A stretch of 64,000 bases of DNA from DASTEQ01 sp040905185 (GTDB taxonomy: Bacteria > Chloroflexota > Limnocylindria > QHBO01), in contig JBBDRZ010000001.1 of NCBI GenBank assembly GCA_040905185.1, forward strand, positions 62,001-126,000, in the 5' to 3' direction. The notes under the pieces were generated by a model, which had not been told where the DNA came from, made no database searches, and saw nothing but the letters and a program-made list of their open reading frames with translations. The first letter of the stretch is position 1, and the number at the start of each line of letters is the position of its first letter. Below, in pieces: positions 28,802-38,579 of this stretch. The translations under genes were made by a program, and so were the position numbers.

Positions 28802-29788
28802 ATGACGACTGAGATCCTCACCGAATCGTTCTGCGAGCGCTGCGGTACGCGCTATGAATTCGGCATGCCCGAGCCGCTGTCGACCGGGCGAAAAACGCGC
28901 GGCCTGGTGACCGGTCTCCGGGCGTTCATCATGAGCACCGACAGCCTGTCGGACTCGATCAACGACGCCATGCGGGCCGAGGAGGAAACGCTCGCGGCGG
29001 TCCAGATCGACGCGTTCCAGCAGGCCTTCAACTTCTGCCTCGACTGCCGGCGCTACACGTGCGTCAACTGCTGGAACGATGATGCGGGGCGCTGCCGCTC
29101 CTGCGTGCCGCTGGTCGGCGTCGACGACATCGCGGGGTTCGACCAGCGGGTGGCGAGCCCGCTGGTCCCGGCCGCGGCGGCGGAAAGCGCGGCCCTGCTG
29201 ACGAGTGCGGAGACGCTGACCTGGCCGGAAGCGGACAGCGTCGCGCCCGCCGCCGCGGCAACCGACGGCGAAGCGGTCGAGGTGGAACCGGCAGCTGCCG
29301 AGACCGCCGAAGAGGTGATCCCCGAGCCGGCGGCCGCCGAGGAGCCCGTGGCCGCCGAGGAGCCCGTGGCCGCCGAGGAGCCCGAGCTCCCGGTCGCGCC
29401 CCCGCCACCCGTCACCACCCCGCGACGCGACCTGCGCGACACGTTCCTGCGCGGACTCATCCCGCCTCCGGTGGCCGCGTCGAAGGAAGAGGTGCCCGAG
29501 AGCCTCGCCGCGCGCCGCAGCCAGCTCGACAGCCTGGGGATCGACGACCCGGGCGAAGGGACGGTGTCGGTCGGCCAGCGGACGGAGCTGCCCTATCGGT
29601 CGAGTGGTGCGGGATCGGCGGCCGGCGGTAGCGCCGCCCTGGCCGCGGTCTGGGATGCCTCGACCCGGGCTCTCATGGAAGGCGCCCAGCGCGCATCGCT
29701 CCGTCCGTGCGGATCATGCGGCCTGACCGTCTCCTCCACCGCCAGATTCTGCCGCCGCTGCGGGACCCCCCAGACCCTCAGCGCCTGA
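28802..29788 (+). CDS. Protein with three zinc-ribbon-like Cys clusters and an Ala/Glu/Pro linker
   Basis: A 328-residue cytosolic protein of unknown function. An N-terminal Cys pair (FCERCGTRYEFG), a middle cluster (CLDCRRYTCVNCWNDDAGRC then C) and a C-terminal zinc ribbon (CGSCGLTV with FCRRCGTPQ) are joined by a low-complexity linker (about 120-215). The linker contains three near-identical copies of AAEEPV encoded by 18-bp tandem repeats. No enzyme domain is visible, so it may be a metal-bound scaffold. It is convergent with fmdB: the two stop codons abut in the palindrome TGATCA. Confidence 0.6.
   Translation: MTTEILTESFCERCGTRYEFGMPEPLSTGRKTRGLVTGLRAFIMSTDSLSDSINDAMRAEEETLAAVQIDAFQQAFNFCLDCRRYTCVNCWNDDAGRCRSCVPLVGVDDIAGFDQRVASPLVPAAAAESAALLTSAETLTWPEADSVAPAAAATDGEAVEVEPAAAETAEEVIPEPAAAEEPVAAEEPVAAEEPELPVAPPPPVTTPRRDLRDTFLRGLIPPPVAASKEEVPESLAARRSQLDSLGIDDPGEGTVSVGQRTELPYRSSGAGSAAGGSAALAAVWDASTRALMEGAQRASLRPCGSCGLTVSSTARFCRRCGTPQTLSA
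29333..29386 (+). repeat. Three 18-bp tandem repeats inside the zinc-ribbon gene
   Basis: The unit gccgccgaggagcccgtg occurs at 29333 and 29351, and a third copy at 29369 ends in gag. It is in frame and encodes AAEEPV, so the array can expand or contract without a frameshift. Confidence 0.8.
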
Positions 29789-30124
29789 TCATTCCTTCAG
29801 GGTGCCACGGCTTGAACTGGCCGGCGCCGAGTCTCCGCCACCGCTCGAACCTCCACTCTTTCCCGAACCTCCCCTCTCGGCCGGACTGGCCGCGGAGTCG
29901 CCGCTGGCCGGACTGGCCGCGGAGTCGCCGCTGGCCGTCCCTTCCGCCTTGCGCGAATCGGTGACATAGAAACCGCTGCCCCGGAAGATGACCCCGGTCG
30001 GGTGGAGGACCCGCTGCATCGGCCCTCGGCAGCGCTCACAGACCTCCGGCCCGTCCTCCAGGATGGAATGGATGATCTCGATCGTGTGGCCGCAGTCGCG
30101 GCAGCGATAGTCGTAAGTCGGCAC
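29789..30124 (-). CDS. FmdB-type small zinc-ribbon protein with repetitive tail
   Basis: A 111-residue protein. The N-terminal MPTYDYRCRDCGHTIE and CERCRGPMQRVLHP form the CxxC...CxxC zinc ribbon of the FmdB family, often described as a putative regulatory protein. The C-terminal half is Ser/Gly/Ala-rich and disordered and includes a 9-residue duplication (SGDSAASPA). It begins at GTG 30124. The FmdB family's biochemical role is not settled. Confidence 0.8.
   Translation of the reverse strand: MPTYDYRCRDCGHTIEIIHSILEDGPEVCERCRGPMQRVLHPTGVIFRGSGFYVTDSRKAEGTASGDSAASPASGDSAASPAERGGSGKSGGSSGGGDSAPASSSRGTLKE
29883..29936 (-). repeat. Two 27-bp tandem repeats in the fmdB-like tail
   Basis: Two identical 27-bp units (29883-29909 and 29910-29936) encode SGDSAASPA twice. 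The unit is in frame. Confidence 0.8.
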
Positions 30125-30191
30125 CGGGCAGGATGATCGCAGGGGCGGGCGGAGGGAGCAACGCCGCAGTGCGGCGCGGATCAGCTGAGGG

Positions 30192-31400
30192 TCAGGTTCC
30201 GGCTCGGAGCAGGGACGCGACCGACCAGCGACGCCGTTCCGGCTGAACGGCCGGGCCGGCCTCTTCGGTCCCGGCCACGATGCGCGCCAGGCGATGGATG
30301 TCGGCCGTGATCTTCTCGCGCGGGAAGCGGAGGACCAGCGGCTGGCCCTCGTTGGCCGCCATCACCGCGGTCGCCCCAGCCGACACGATGGTCGCCATCA
30401 CCGGGCGGCCGAGGGCGCTTTCCATGTCACGAATCTTGACCCCGTGGTTGGCACGGTTGGCGACCACCTTGATCGCGTCATCGATCCCGAGCTCGTATGC
30501 CAGCTGGATGAACTGGGCGCTGTTGCGGAGCGGGCCGACCTCGGGAGTGACGGTGAGGAGGATCTCGTTGGCGACCGACAGCATGGCCACCGTCCGGTCG
30601 TCATAGCCGGGATGGGTGTCCACGATGATCAGGTCGTACTCCTGCCGCGCCCAGCGCACGGCCGCGATGAGGAGATCAGGGCCGATGCGCTCCGCGTCGG
30701 CCGGCTCGAAGCCCCAGGTCAGGACGTCAAGCCCGCTCGGCTCGTGGTTCACGACCAGGGACGTGAAGGCCTCGTCATTCCAGTGCTCGGGGGGACTCTC
30801 GGCCAGGTCCGCCAGGCCGCGACGGGCCGGCACGTCGATGACCGCGGTCACGTTGCCCACGCCGGCATCCGCGTCGAGGAGCAGGACGCGCTGGCGAGTC
30901 TGGATCCGCAGGGCGACAGCCAGGTTCACCGCCACCGTGGTCTTGCCCACCCCGCCCTTGGGCGCAAAGATCGCGATCACTCGCGCGTTGGCCGGGTCGT
31001 GCCCGCCGATTTCGGGGGTCTCGCGATCGACGCTGGGGGCCGATGCGGAGCCGGAGCGGATGAGCAGGGCCTGGAGTCGGTAGACCAGGGCATCGGGCAG
31101 GATTGGCTTGACGACGAACTCGTCGCCGACTTGCCACAGGTCGTCCAGCTCGCCCGCTTCGTCCCCCAGCAGGATCAGCGCCGGGACCGGATTGGCCTCG
31201 TTCAGGCGCCGATGGATGCGCCGCACCGTGCTGGACGACAGATCGGCGTCGATGACCGCCAACTCTGGCGTGCGTCCCTCGACGAGGGCCGCCTCGAAAT
31301 CTTCCTCGCTGCCGATGACCTCGAATCCGGCGCGTGCGAGTGCGCCGGCGATGGCGGCGGCATCGTCGTGCGCGGCGACCAGGACTCGGGGTCGTTCCAT
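30192..31400 (-). CDS. Second CpaE-like protein: receiver-like domain plus ParA/MinD ATPase
   Basis: A 402-residue protein. Residues 1-115 are receiver-like, with AVIDADLSSS at the phospho-acceptor position. Residues 140-380 are a MinD/ParA ATPase with deviant Walker A APKGGVGKTT and switch LLLDADAGVGN. It keeps a more standard Walker A than the copy at 10990-12138 (GVGKTT versus GVGRTT). Such proteins localise pili, flagella or other complexes. The neighbours are zinc-ribbon proteins rather than pilus genes. AAAGGG precedes the ATG at 31400. Confidence 0.8.
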   Translation of the reverse strand: MERPRVLVAAHDDAAAIAGALARAGFEVIGSEEDFEAALVEGRTPELAVIDADLSSSTVRRIHRRLNEANPVPALILLGDEAGELDDLWQVGDEFVVKPILPDALVYRLQALLIRSGSASAPSVDRETPEIGGHDPANARVIAIFAPKGGVGKTTVAVNLAVALRIQTRQRVLLLDADAGVGNVTAVIDVPARRGLADLAESPPEHWNDEAFTSLVVNHEPSGLDVLTWGFEPADAERIGPDLLIAAVRWARQEYDLIIVDTHPGYDDRTVAMLSVANEILLTVTPEVGPLRNSAQFIQLAYELGIDDAIKVVANRANHGVKIRDMESALGRPVMATIVSAGATAVMAANEGQPLVLRFPREKITADIHRLARIVAGTEEAGPAVQPERRRWSVASLLRAGT

Positions 31401-31482
31401 CGGTGCCCTTTGGTGCGGTGACTCGGGGCACCAGTGTCCACGCCCGGGTCAGATGCGGGCAATGGGACGAATGTACCGATGC

Positions 31483-32211
31483 CTACGGGTTCCCGCCGAG
31501 GCGCATCCCGCACTTGGGGCAGTAGAAGGCGCCCGTGCCGCGGGCGTCGAAGCCACAGTGGCCGCAGATCTTGCCCTCGCCGGCATCCCGGCTGATCGGA
31601 GCGTCGGCGGTGCCCGCCGCCAGGCCCGAGGCCAGGATCTGTTGCTGCAGGTTGCTCAGCAGGCGCTGTGCGTTTCGTTCGGTGTCTCCCCGCTGGCCCT
31701 TGCCGCCCCATCCGAGGACGGCCCGCACCACGAGCTCGCCGGTGAGATCGTCGAAGTGGCTGGCCAGGCCGCCCGTGATGGCGTCAAAGGTGGGGTACCC
31801 GGAGGTGTCGGTCTCTCCCAGCAGCAGGCCGCAGACGAGGGTGTCGATGGTCATGTCCACCGCCTCGGTCTGCTCGAGCACGAACAGGGCGTGGCGGGTG
31901 ACGGGGCTGGCCTGGCGCCGGGCCACGATCCACTGCTCGAGGTCCGAGAGGCGCTCGATCACCGGTGCAGCAGAGGCGAGCTCGAGCGGCAATGGAGACA
32001 CCACCTCGATGCCATCCAGGGTCAGCGGTTCGACGATTCGCGGGAGCGATCGCAGGACCTCGGGTCCGGGGGTGAGCCGAATGACGTCGCCGCTGCGCGC
32101 CAGGTAGGCCAGCGCCACCGCGTATTGGCGGCCGCCGACCGCCGCGAATGTGGCCGTGGGCGCCTGGATGTCTGGCTCGGGCTCCGGCTTGCGGCGGCGC
32201 AGAAATCCCAC
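31483..32211 (-). CDS. Unknown protein with C-terminal zinc ribbon (242 aa)
   Basis: A 242-residue protein. The N-terminus is short and basic (GFLRRRKPEPEPD). A middle alpha/beta domain (about 20-190) was not recognised. The C-terminus has a zinc ribbon (CGHCGFDARG with YCPKCGMRL). No catalytic motif is visible. It lies between valS and the second CpaE-like gene on the same strand. It starts at GTG 32211 after GGGGA; a possible -10 box (TAGAAT, 32244-32249 on the minus strand) includes the valS stop codon. Confidence 0.6.
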   Translation of the reverse strand: MGFLRRRKPEPEPDIQAPTATFAAVGGRQYAVALAYLARSGDVIRLTPGPEVLRSLPRIVEPLTLDGIEVVSPLPLELASAAPVIERLSDLEQWIVARRQASPVTRHALFVLEQTEAVDMTIDTLVCGLLLGETDTSGYPTFDAITGGLASHFDDLTGELVVRAVLGWGGKGQRGDTERNAQRLLSNLQQQILASGLAAGTADAPISRDAGEGKICGHCGFDARGTGAFYCPKCGMRLGGNP

Positions 32212-32246
32212 GCGAATCCCCTGCTGCGTCTGGGTCGGGGGCGATT

Positions 32247-34925
32247 CTACCCCGACCCGGACGACTCGCCGATCTGGCGCAGGCGTTCCTCGATCTCCGC
32301 CAGACGCTGCCGCTCCCGTGCGACGACGGCCGCCGGGGCCCGGGCCACGAAGTTCGGATCGCCGAGCAGGGCCTCAAGCCGCGCCTGGCTGCGACGCAGC
32401 TCCGCAGCGCGGGAGGCGCTCCGGTCGTCACCGGTCGTGGCCGCCTCCAGCCAGATGGCCCCCAGCGCGGTGGCTGCCCGGTCGGTGGCCGCGGTAGACG
32501 CATCCGGGTCCAGGATCTCGCACCGGACGCGGGCCAACGGCTCGATGTACCGACGGCCGGCCTCGGCGGCCTCGGCGGCCGCCGCGTCAGTGGGCACGAG
32601 GCGCAGCGGAACGACGGCGCTGGCGGGGATGCCGGCTTCGGTCCGCAGGTTGCGTGCCGCCCGGACCACCTCCGAAAGTGAGGCGAACGCGGCCTCCGCG
32701 CCGCGGTCGCGATGAGTGGGGGCCGGCCACGGGGCGATGAGCAGCAGCGGGCTCGCGGTCGCTGCCGGATGCGCAGCTCCCAGCGCGGCCCAGACCTCCT
32801 CGGTGACGAACGGGATCACGGGGTGCAGCAGCCGGAGGATGTCGGCCAGAACCTCGGCGCCGGTGGTCCAGGCGCGGGCCATGGTCGCGGCCGAGGCGTC
32901 CGGATCGCGGAGCTCGATCTTCGCCATCTCGAGATACCAGTCGCAGAAGTCGTTCCACGCGAAGTCGGTCACCGAGGCCGCGTAGCCGCCCAGGTCGTTT
33001 CGGTCCAGGCGTCTGACGGCCTCAGCCGTGGTCCCCGCCAGGCGCGAGCGGATCCAGCGCTCGGCCAGCGATTCCGGCGCCGGAACACCGGATCCGTCGG
33101 GGGCCGGCGGCGGTTGGCTGCCCAGCACGAAGCGCGCCGCATTCCACAGCTTGTTGGTGAAATTGCGGGCCCCATCCAGCTTGGCGATCGTCAGCCGCTG
33201 GTCGCTCCCCGGCGAGGTGCCGACCGTCAGCGCCAGGCGGAGCGCATCGGCTCCGATCTCGTCGATCAGCTCGACCGGATCGGTCACGTTGCCCTTGGTC
33301 TTGCTCATCTTGACGCCGCCCTGGGCCCGCACCAGGCCGTGGAGATAGACGGTATGGAATGGCTCGACGTCGGTCAGGAACAGGCCGAGCATCATCATCC
33401 GGGCCACCCAGAAAAAGAGGATGTCGTACCCGGTTTCCATAACCGAGGTCGGGTAGAAGCGGCGCATGTCCGGCGTGTCGTCCGGCCAGCCCAGGGTCGA
33501 GAACGGCCACAGCCCACTGCTGAACCAGGTGTCGAAGATGTCGGTCTCCTGGACCAGCTCAGCGGCAGGGCGATGGCAGACCTCGCAGGCCGGGGGGCCC
33601 TCGGCCGCGTCGCTGACGGTGATGTGGCCGTCGGAACAGAACCAGGCCGGGATGCGATGGCCCCACCACAGCTGGCGACCGACGGCCCAGTCTCGGATGT
33701 TCTCCATCCAGTGGGCGTAGACCTTCTCGAAGCGGGCCGGGACGATCCGCGTCCGTCCTTCGCGGACCGACGCCAGCGCCCGGGCGGCGAGCGCCTCGGT
33801 TCGGATGAACCACTGGATCGACAGCCGCGGCTCGACGACGGTCCCACACCGGTGGCAATGGCCCACCACCATGGCATGCGGCTGCTCGCCCTCAAGGTCG
33901 CCCATGTCGGCCAGCCGGGCGACGATCTGGCGGCGCGCCTCAAACCTGTCCAGTCCGGCGAACTCGCCTCCCGCCTCGTTGACGCGCGCCTCCTCGTCGA
34001 AGATCGAGATGGCTTGCAGTCCGTGGCGCTTCCCGGTCTCGTAGTCGTCGGGATCGTGGGCGGGGGTGATCTTCACCGCCCCGGTGCCGAAGGCAGGGTC
34101 GACACCGGCGTCCGCGATGATCGGCAGCCGGCGGCCCAGGAACGGCAGAATCGCCTCCCTTCCGACCAGCGACCGGTACCGCTCGTCGTCGGGATGGACC
34201 GCGACCGCGACGTCGCCGAGCAGCGTTTCAGGGCGGGTGGTGGCCAGCGCCACCCAGCGGTCGGGATCCGGCGCACCGTCGGGGGCGGCGAGGTGGTAGC
34301 GAATGGTCCACAACGTCCCCATCTGGTCGTGGTGGACGTTTTCCAGGTCGCTGATGGTGGTCCGACACCGAGGGCACCAGTTGACGAGCGCCTCGCCCCG
34401 GTAGACCAGGCCCGCGTCCCACAAGCGCTTGAACGCGACTCGGACGGCCCGGGCGCTGCCCTCGTCCATAGTGAAACGGTTGCGGGTCCAGTCGGCGCTG
34501 GCCCCCAGCCGACGGAGCTGAAGCGAGATCACATCGCGCGTCTCGTTCATGAATGCCCACATCCGCTCGAGATACGCCTCGCGACCGAGCGAGGCACGGC
34601 TCTCCCCCTCCGCATCGAGCATCTTGTCGAGCACGAACTGGGCCGCGATCGAGGCGTGGTCGACGCCGGGCACCCAGAGCGTGTCGTCACCCAGCATGCG
34701 GTGGTAACGGATCATCAGGTCCTCGGCCGTGACGAACAGGGCGTGTCCGGTGTGGAGGGAGCCGGTCACGTTCGGCGGGGGCATGGTGATGACGAAGCGC
34801 GCCGCTCCGGCGGGAGGGTCCAGCGCCGGCGTGAAGGCGCCGCTGTCCAGCCAGCGCCGGTAGACGCGTGGCTCGACCTCGCCCGGCACATAACGCGGCG
34901 GAAGCTCAGCCCGTCCGCTCGTCAT
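32247..34925 (-). CDS. valS: Valyl-tRNA synthetase
   Basis: An 892-residue class I aminoacyl-tRNA synthetase that charges tRNA-Val. The HIGH-type motif is PPPNVTGSLHTGH (58-61) and the KMSKS-type motif is KMSKTKGN (about 539). The editing domain, anticodon-binding region and a C-terminal coiled-coil arm (LRRSQARLEALL to RLAEIEERLRQIG) are present at normal length. The start is ATG 34925, with GGAGG 5 nt upstream. The in-frame start at 34949 is rejected because it lies in the T-tract of the T-box terminator. Expression is controlled by the T-box leader upstream. Confidence 0.96.
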   Translation of the reverse strand: MTSGRAELPPRYVPGEVEPRVYRRWLDSGAFTPALDPPAGAARFVITMPPPNVTGSLHTGHALFVTAEDLMIRYHRMLGDDTLWVPGVDHASIAAQFVLDKMLDAEGESRASLGREAYLERMWAFMNETRDVISLQLRRLGASADWTRNRFTMDEGSARAVRVAFKRLWDAGLVYRGEALVNWCPRCRTTISDLENVHHDQMGTLWTIRYHLAAPDGAPDPDRWVALATTRPETLLGDVAVAVHPDDERYRSLVGREAILPFLGRRLPIIADAGVDPAFGTGAVKITPAHDPDDYETGKRHGLQAISIFDEEARVNEAGGEFAGLDRFEARRQIVARLADMGDLEGEQPHAMVVGHCHRCGTVVEPRLSIQWFIRTEALAARALASVREGRTRIVPARFEKVYAHWMENIRDWAVGRQLWWGHRIPAWFCSDGHITVSDAAEGPPACEVCHRPAAELVQETDIFDTWFSSGLWPFSTLGWPDDTPDMRRFYPTSVMETGYDILFFWVARMMMLGLFLTDVEPFHTVYLHGLVRAQGGVKMSKTKGNVTDPVELIDEIGADALRLALTVGTSPGSDQRLTIAKLDGARNFTNKLWNAARFVLGSQPPPAPDGSGVPAPESLAERWIRSRLAGTTAEAVRRLDRNDLGGYAASVTDFAWNDFCDWYLEMAKIELRDPDASAATMARAWTTGAEVLADILRLLHPVIPFVTEEVWAALGAAHPAATASPLLLIAPWPAPTHRDRGAEAAFASLSEVVRAARNLRTEAGIPASAVVPLRLVPTDAAAAEAAEAGRRYIEPLARVRCEILDPDASTAATDRAATALGAIWLEAATTGDDRSASRAAELRRSQARLEALLGDPNFVARAPAAVVARERQRLAEIEERLRQIGESSGSG

Positions 34926-34935
34926 CGCGCCCTCC

Positions 34936-35160
34936 ATCCAAACAAACAACCCGCTCGTCGAAGGACGAGCGGGCTCGTGGTACCACCTTCGTGCGGCGAC
35001 GTCGGCTCACGGAGCCGGTGCCACCCTCATGCCCGCGCTATCGGGCGGATCCCGATCGGCTCTCGTGCGACCTTCGCCCGCTCGTGCCGCGACGGGCTCT
35101 CAGCCGGGACCCGCCGTCTCTGTCGGCCGCTGGAGGGCTACTCCTCACGATCGGCGCCGA
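34936..35160 (-). ncRNA. T-box riboswitch leader of valS
   Basis: On the minus strand the T-box core GGTGGTACCACGAG lies at 34987-34974. Antiterminator helix: CGAAGG (34991-34986) can pair with CCTTCG (34964-34959). Competing terminator: CCCGCTCGTC (34973-34964) with GACGAGCGGG (34959-34950), tetraloop CTTC, then TTGTTTGTT. Uncharged tRNA-Val should stabilise the antiterminator and allow valS transcription. The 5' region contains AGTAG and several GUC triplets, but the specifier codon could not be placed with certainty by eye. Confidence 0.88.
34941..34973 (-). terminator. Intrinsic terminator within the valS T-box leader
   Basis: A 10-bp perfect stem (arms 34973-34964 and 34959-34950), a 4-nt loop, and a T-rich tail at 34949-34941. 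Mutually exclusive with the antiterminator. Confidence 0.85.
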
Positions 35161-35166
35161 GAGCCG

Positions 35167-35172
35167 AGTCTA
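35167..35172 (-). promoter_or_regulatory. -10 box of the valS T-box transcript
   Basis: Minus-strand TAGACT. Transcription would start near 35160, leaving about 235 nt of leader before valS. Confidence 0.5.
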
Positions 35173-35200
35173 CCACCCGGCCCGGCGTTGGCCGGTTGGG

Positions 35201-36394
35201 CTAGCGGCGCTTGCCGGCGCTCAGGTGCAGAACGCCGTCGTCGCCCCGCTGGATCGATGCCCCCGGATGGGCGGCGGTGATGAGCGCGGTGAGGTCGACG
35301 TCGGCTCGGTGGGTCACGTTGTACATGAACTCGCCGCCCGAGCCCAGGCTGAGGCGGACGTTGGTCACGCCCTCCGCCTTCTCGAGGGCGGTCTTGAACG
35401 AGGTCACGGCACCGAAGCTGCCGAGCCCGACCGCGGCAACCTGGGTGCTGGCGTCAGTCGTCACAGCTTCAGGTGGCGCAACGGAAGGAGCGTTGACAGG
35501 CTCGTCGGCGGCCGAAAGCTTGACGGCAGCCGGGGCCATCTCCGCCACCGCCGCCGGGCCGTCGGAAGCGACCGCCTCCGATTCGGGCTCGACGCCGTTG
35601 GTCGGGGCGCCGTCACCATCGGGCAGGTCCGGTTCGCCGTTGCGCTCGATGCCCAGGCTCCGCAGCCGCTCTTCATGCCCACCCGTCGCCTCGTCAGCCA
35701 CCGCGGTTCCCCCGTCGGTTGGGGTTCCCGCGTCGGTTGCCGGCCCGCCGTCCGGTGCCGCTTCGCCGTTGGTCTGCGGCAGGCGCGGCATGCGGCGCGC
35801 GGCCGCAATGAAGGTGTCGGGATCCCTGATCTCGCCCAGCTGGGCGAAGAACAGGGCCAGCTCGCCCTCGTACTGCTCGACCTGGGCCTCCAGAGCGGCG
35901 ATGTCGGAGGCGGCCTTTCGGTCATGCTCATCCAGCTGCTCGGCCAGTTGCGCGCGCCGCTGCTCGATCTTGCGCTGCGTCTCGGCCTCGATCCGCACGA
36001 TCTCGGCCCGCGACCAGTCGCCGATGCCGGTGGTGTCCTGCTCGGCGCGGGTCCGCAGCTCCTCCGCCCGGGATCCGGCCGCGTCGCGCATGGCGGCGAT
36101 CTTGGCCGCCACCGCGGCCCGCGCGTCGGCGAGGCTGGTCTCTCGGGCGTCGTCGGCCACACGCCGCATGGCGGCAGTCAGCGAATCGAGGAACTGATCA
36201 GAGGGTTCGACCGGACGCGCCGGCTCCCAGCCGCCAGCCGTTCTGGAAACCCCCGATTCGGCGCGTTCCGTCATGTCTGTTTCCGCTCGCTGCTCTCCCA
36301 CCGCCGGCTCGCCCTTGGGGCCCCTCTTCAGGCGAAAACCGGGGCGGCGTTGGATGGCCGTCACGATGCGTCTCCATCTGGCGCGCTCAGCCAT
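35201..36394 (-). CDS. Coiled-coil protein with conserved C-terminal alpha/beta domain, unknown function
   Basis: A 397-residue protein. Residues 60-185 are predicted coiled coil, rich in Ala, Glu and Arg (including EAETQRKIEQRRAQLAEQLD). A 110-residue acidic disordered linker follows. The last 75 residues form a compact domain (GLGSFGAVTSFKTALEKAEG then VTNVRLSLG), with the look of a small ferredoxin-like fold. No family was named with confidence. A membrane helix is absent. ATG 36394 is used; an ATG at 36274 is a possible alternative start. Confidence 0.6.
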   Translation of the reverse strand: MAERARWRRIVTAIQRRPGFRLKRGPKGEPAVGEQRAETDMTERAESGVSRTAGGWEPARPVEPSDQFLDSLTAAMRRVADDARETSLADARAAVAAKIAAMRDAAGSRAEELRTRAEQDTTGIGDWSRAEIVRIEAETQRKIEQRRAQLAEQLDEHDRKAASDIAALEAQVEQYEGELALFFAQLGEIRDPDTFIAAARRMPRLPQTNGEAAPDGGPATDAGTPTDGGTAVADEATGGHEERLRSLGIERNGEPDLPDGDGAPTNGVEPESEAVASDGPAAVAEMAPAAVKLSAADEPVNAPSVAPPEAVTTDASTQVAAVGLGSFGAVTSFKTALEKAEGVTNVRLSLGSGGEFMYNVTHRADVDLTALITAAHPGASIQRGDDGVLHLSAGKRR

Positions 36395-36462
36395 TCAGCA
36401 GGAGCCAGCTGATCAACGCCTGAGGGCATCCTAGACCCCCACCCCGGCCAAACCGGCCCGCC

Positions 36463-36494
36463 CGGTCGTACCGTCCCAGCCGAACGGTCGTACC
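36463..36494 (+). repeat. Pair of 10-bp direct repeats spaced two helical turns, candidate operator
   Basis: CGGTCGTACC occurs at 36463-36472 and 36485-36494, 22 bp apart start to start. Each is close to an inverted repeat (GGT-N3-ACC). The pair lies between the clpX stop and the gene starting at 36394, upstream of a possible -10 (TAGGAT, 36429-36434 on the minus strand). Confidence 0.35.
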
Positions 36495-36510
36495 ACCGCA
36501 GGGGTAAAGG

Positions 36511-37824
<1,314 letters not shown>

Positions 37825-37833
37825 CGCCGGGCG

Positions 37834-37839
37834 AGGATA
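37834..37839 (-). promoter_or_regulatory. -10 box of clpX, leaderless type
   Basis: Minus-strand TATCCT, 9 nt before ATG 37824. Confidence 0.5.
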
Positions 37840-37901
37840 GCACGGCCTCATCCACGCTCCGGTATCGGCCAGGGGTCCTGGGCCGCAGAACCTGGCCCGA
37901 C

Positions 37902-38579
37902 CTATTTCTTGGTCTTGGCGTCCGCGGCGGCAGCTTCCTTGGCGGTTGGCACCGTTCCACCGGCGGCCTGCTTCATGCTGATCAGCGACTCGCCGGTGGG
38001 CTCGAACACGGCGTCGATGACGCCGTAGGCCTTGGCTTCCTCGGCGCTCATGAAGTAGTCGCGATCCGCGTCCTTCTTCACCTTCTCGAATTCCTGGCCC
38101 GTGTGCTCGGCCAGGATCCGCATCAGGCGGTCCGTCAGGTGCAGCATCTCCTTGACCTGGATTTCGACGTCGGGCGTGTTGCCACGGAAGCCGCCCGAGC
38201 CCTGGTGCAGCATGATCCGGGAGTTCGGGAGCGCGTAGCGCTTGCCCTTGGTCCCGGCTGCCAGGAGCACGGCCCCCATGCTGGCCGCCTGACCGATGCA
38301 GATCGTGCTGACCGGCGCCTTGAGGTACTGCATGGTGTCGTAGATCGCCATCCCGCTGGTCACGATCCCGCCCGGAGAGTTGATGTAGAGCGAGATGTCC
38401 TTGTCCTGGTCCTCGCTCTCGAGGAACAGGAGCTGGGCGATGACCAGGTTGGCGACGTGATCCTCGATCGGCTCGCCGAGGAAGATGATCCGCTCTTTGA
38501 GCAGCCGGGAGTAGATGTCGAAGGCCCGCTCTCCGCGAGCGCTGCTCTCGATGACCATCGGGACGAGCATCGTGTTCAC
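37902..38579 (-). CDS. clpP: ATP-dependent Clp protease proteolytic subunit ClpP
   Basis: A 225-residue serine protease forming the Clp barrel. The catalytic triad is Ser in GQAASMGA (about 98), His in MLHQGSGG (about 123) and Asp in DADRDYFMS (about 173). The C-terminal tail is longer than usual and Ala/Lys-rich. The GTG at 38579 overlaps the tig stop (GTGA); MLVPMVIES at 38570 is an alternative start. It is the downstream gene of a tig-clpP unit. Confidence 0.95.
   Translation of the reverse strand: MNTMLVPMVIESSARGERAFDIYSRLLKERIIFLGEPIEDHVANLVIAQLLFLESEDQDKDISLYINSPGGIVTSGMAIYDTMQYLKAPVSTICIGQAASMGAVLLAAGTKGKRYALPNSRIMLHQGSGGFRGNTPDVEIQVKEMLHLTDRLMRILAEHTGQEFEKVKKDADRDYFMSAEEAKAYGVIDAVFEPTGESLISMKQAAGGTVPTAKEAAAADAKTKK

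Noticed and set aside
34926..34949. Longer valS N-terminus starting at 34949
   Set aside because: The codons would lie in the T-tract of the T-box terminator. GGAGG 5 nt before ATG 34925 marks the real start.
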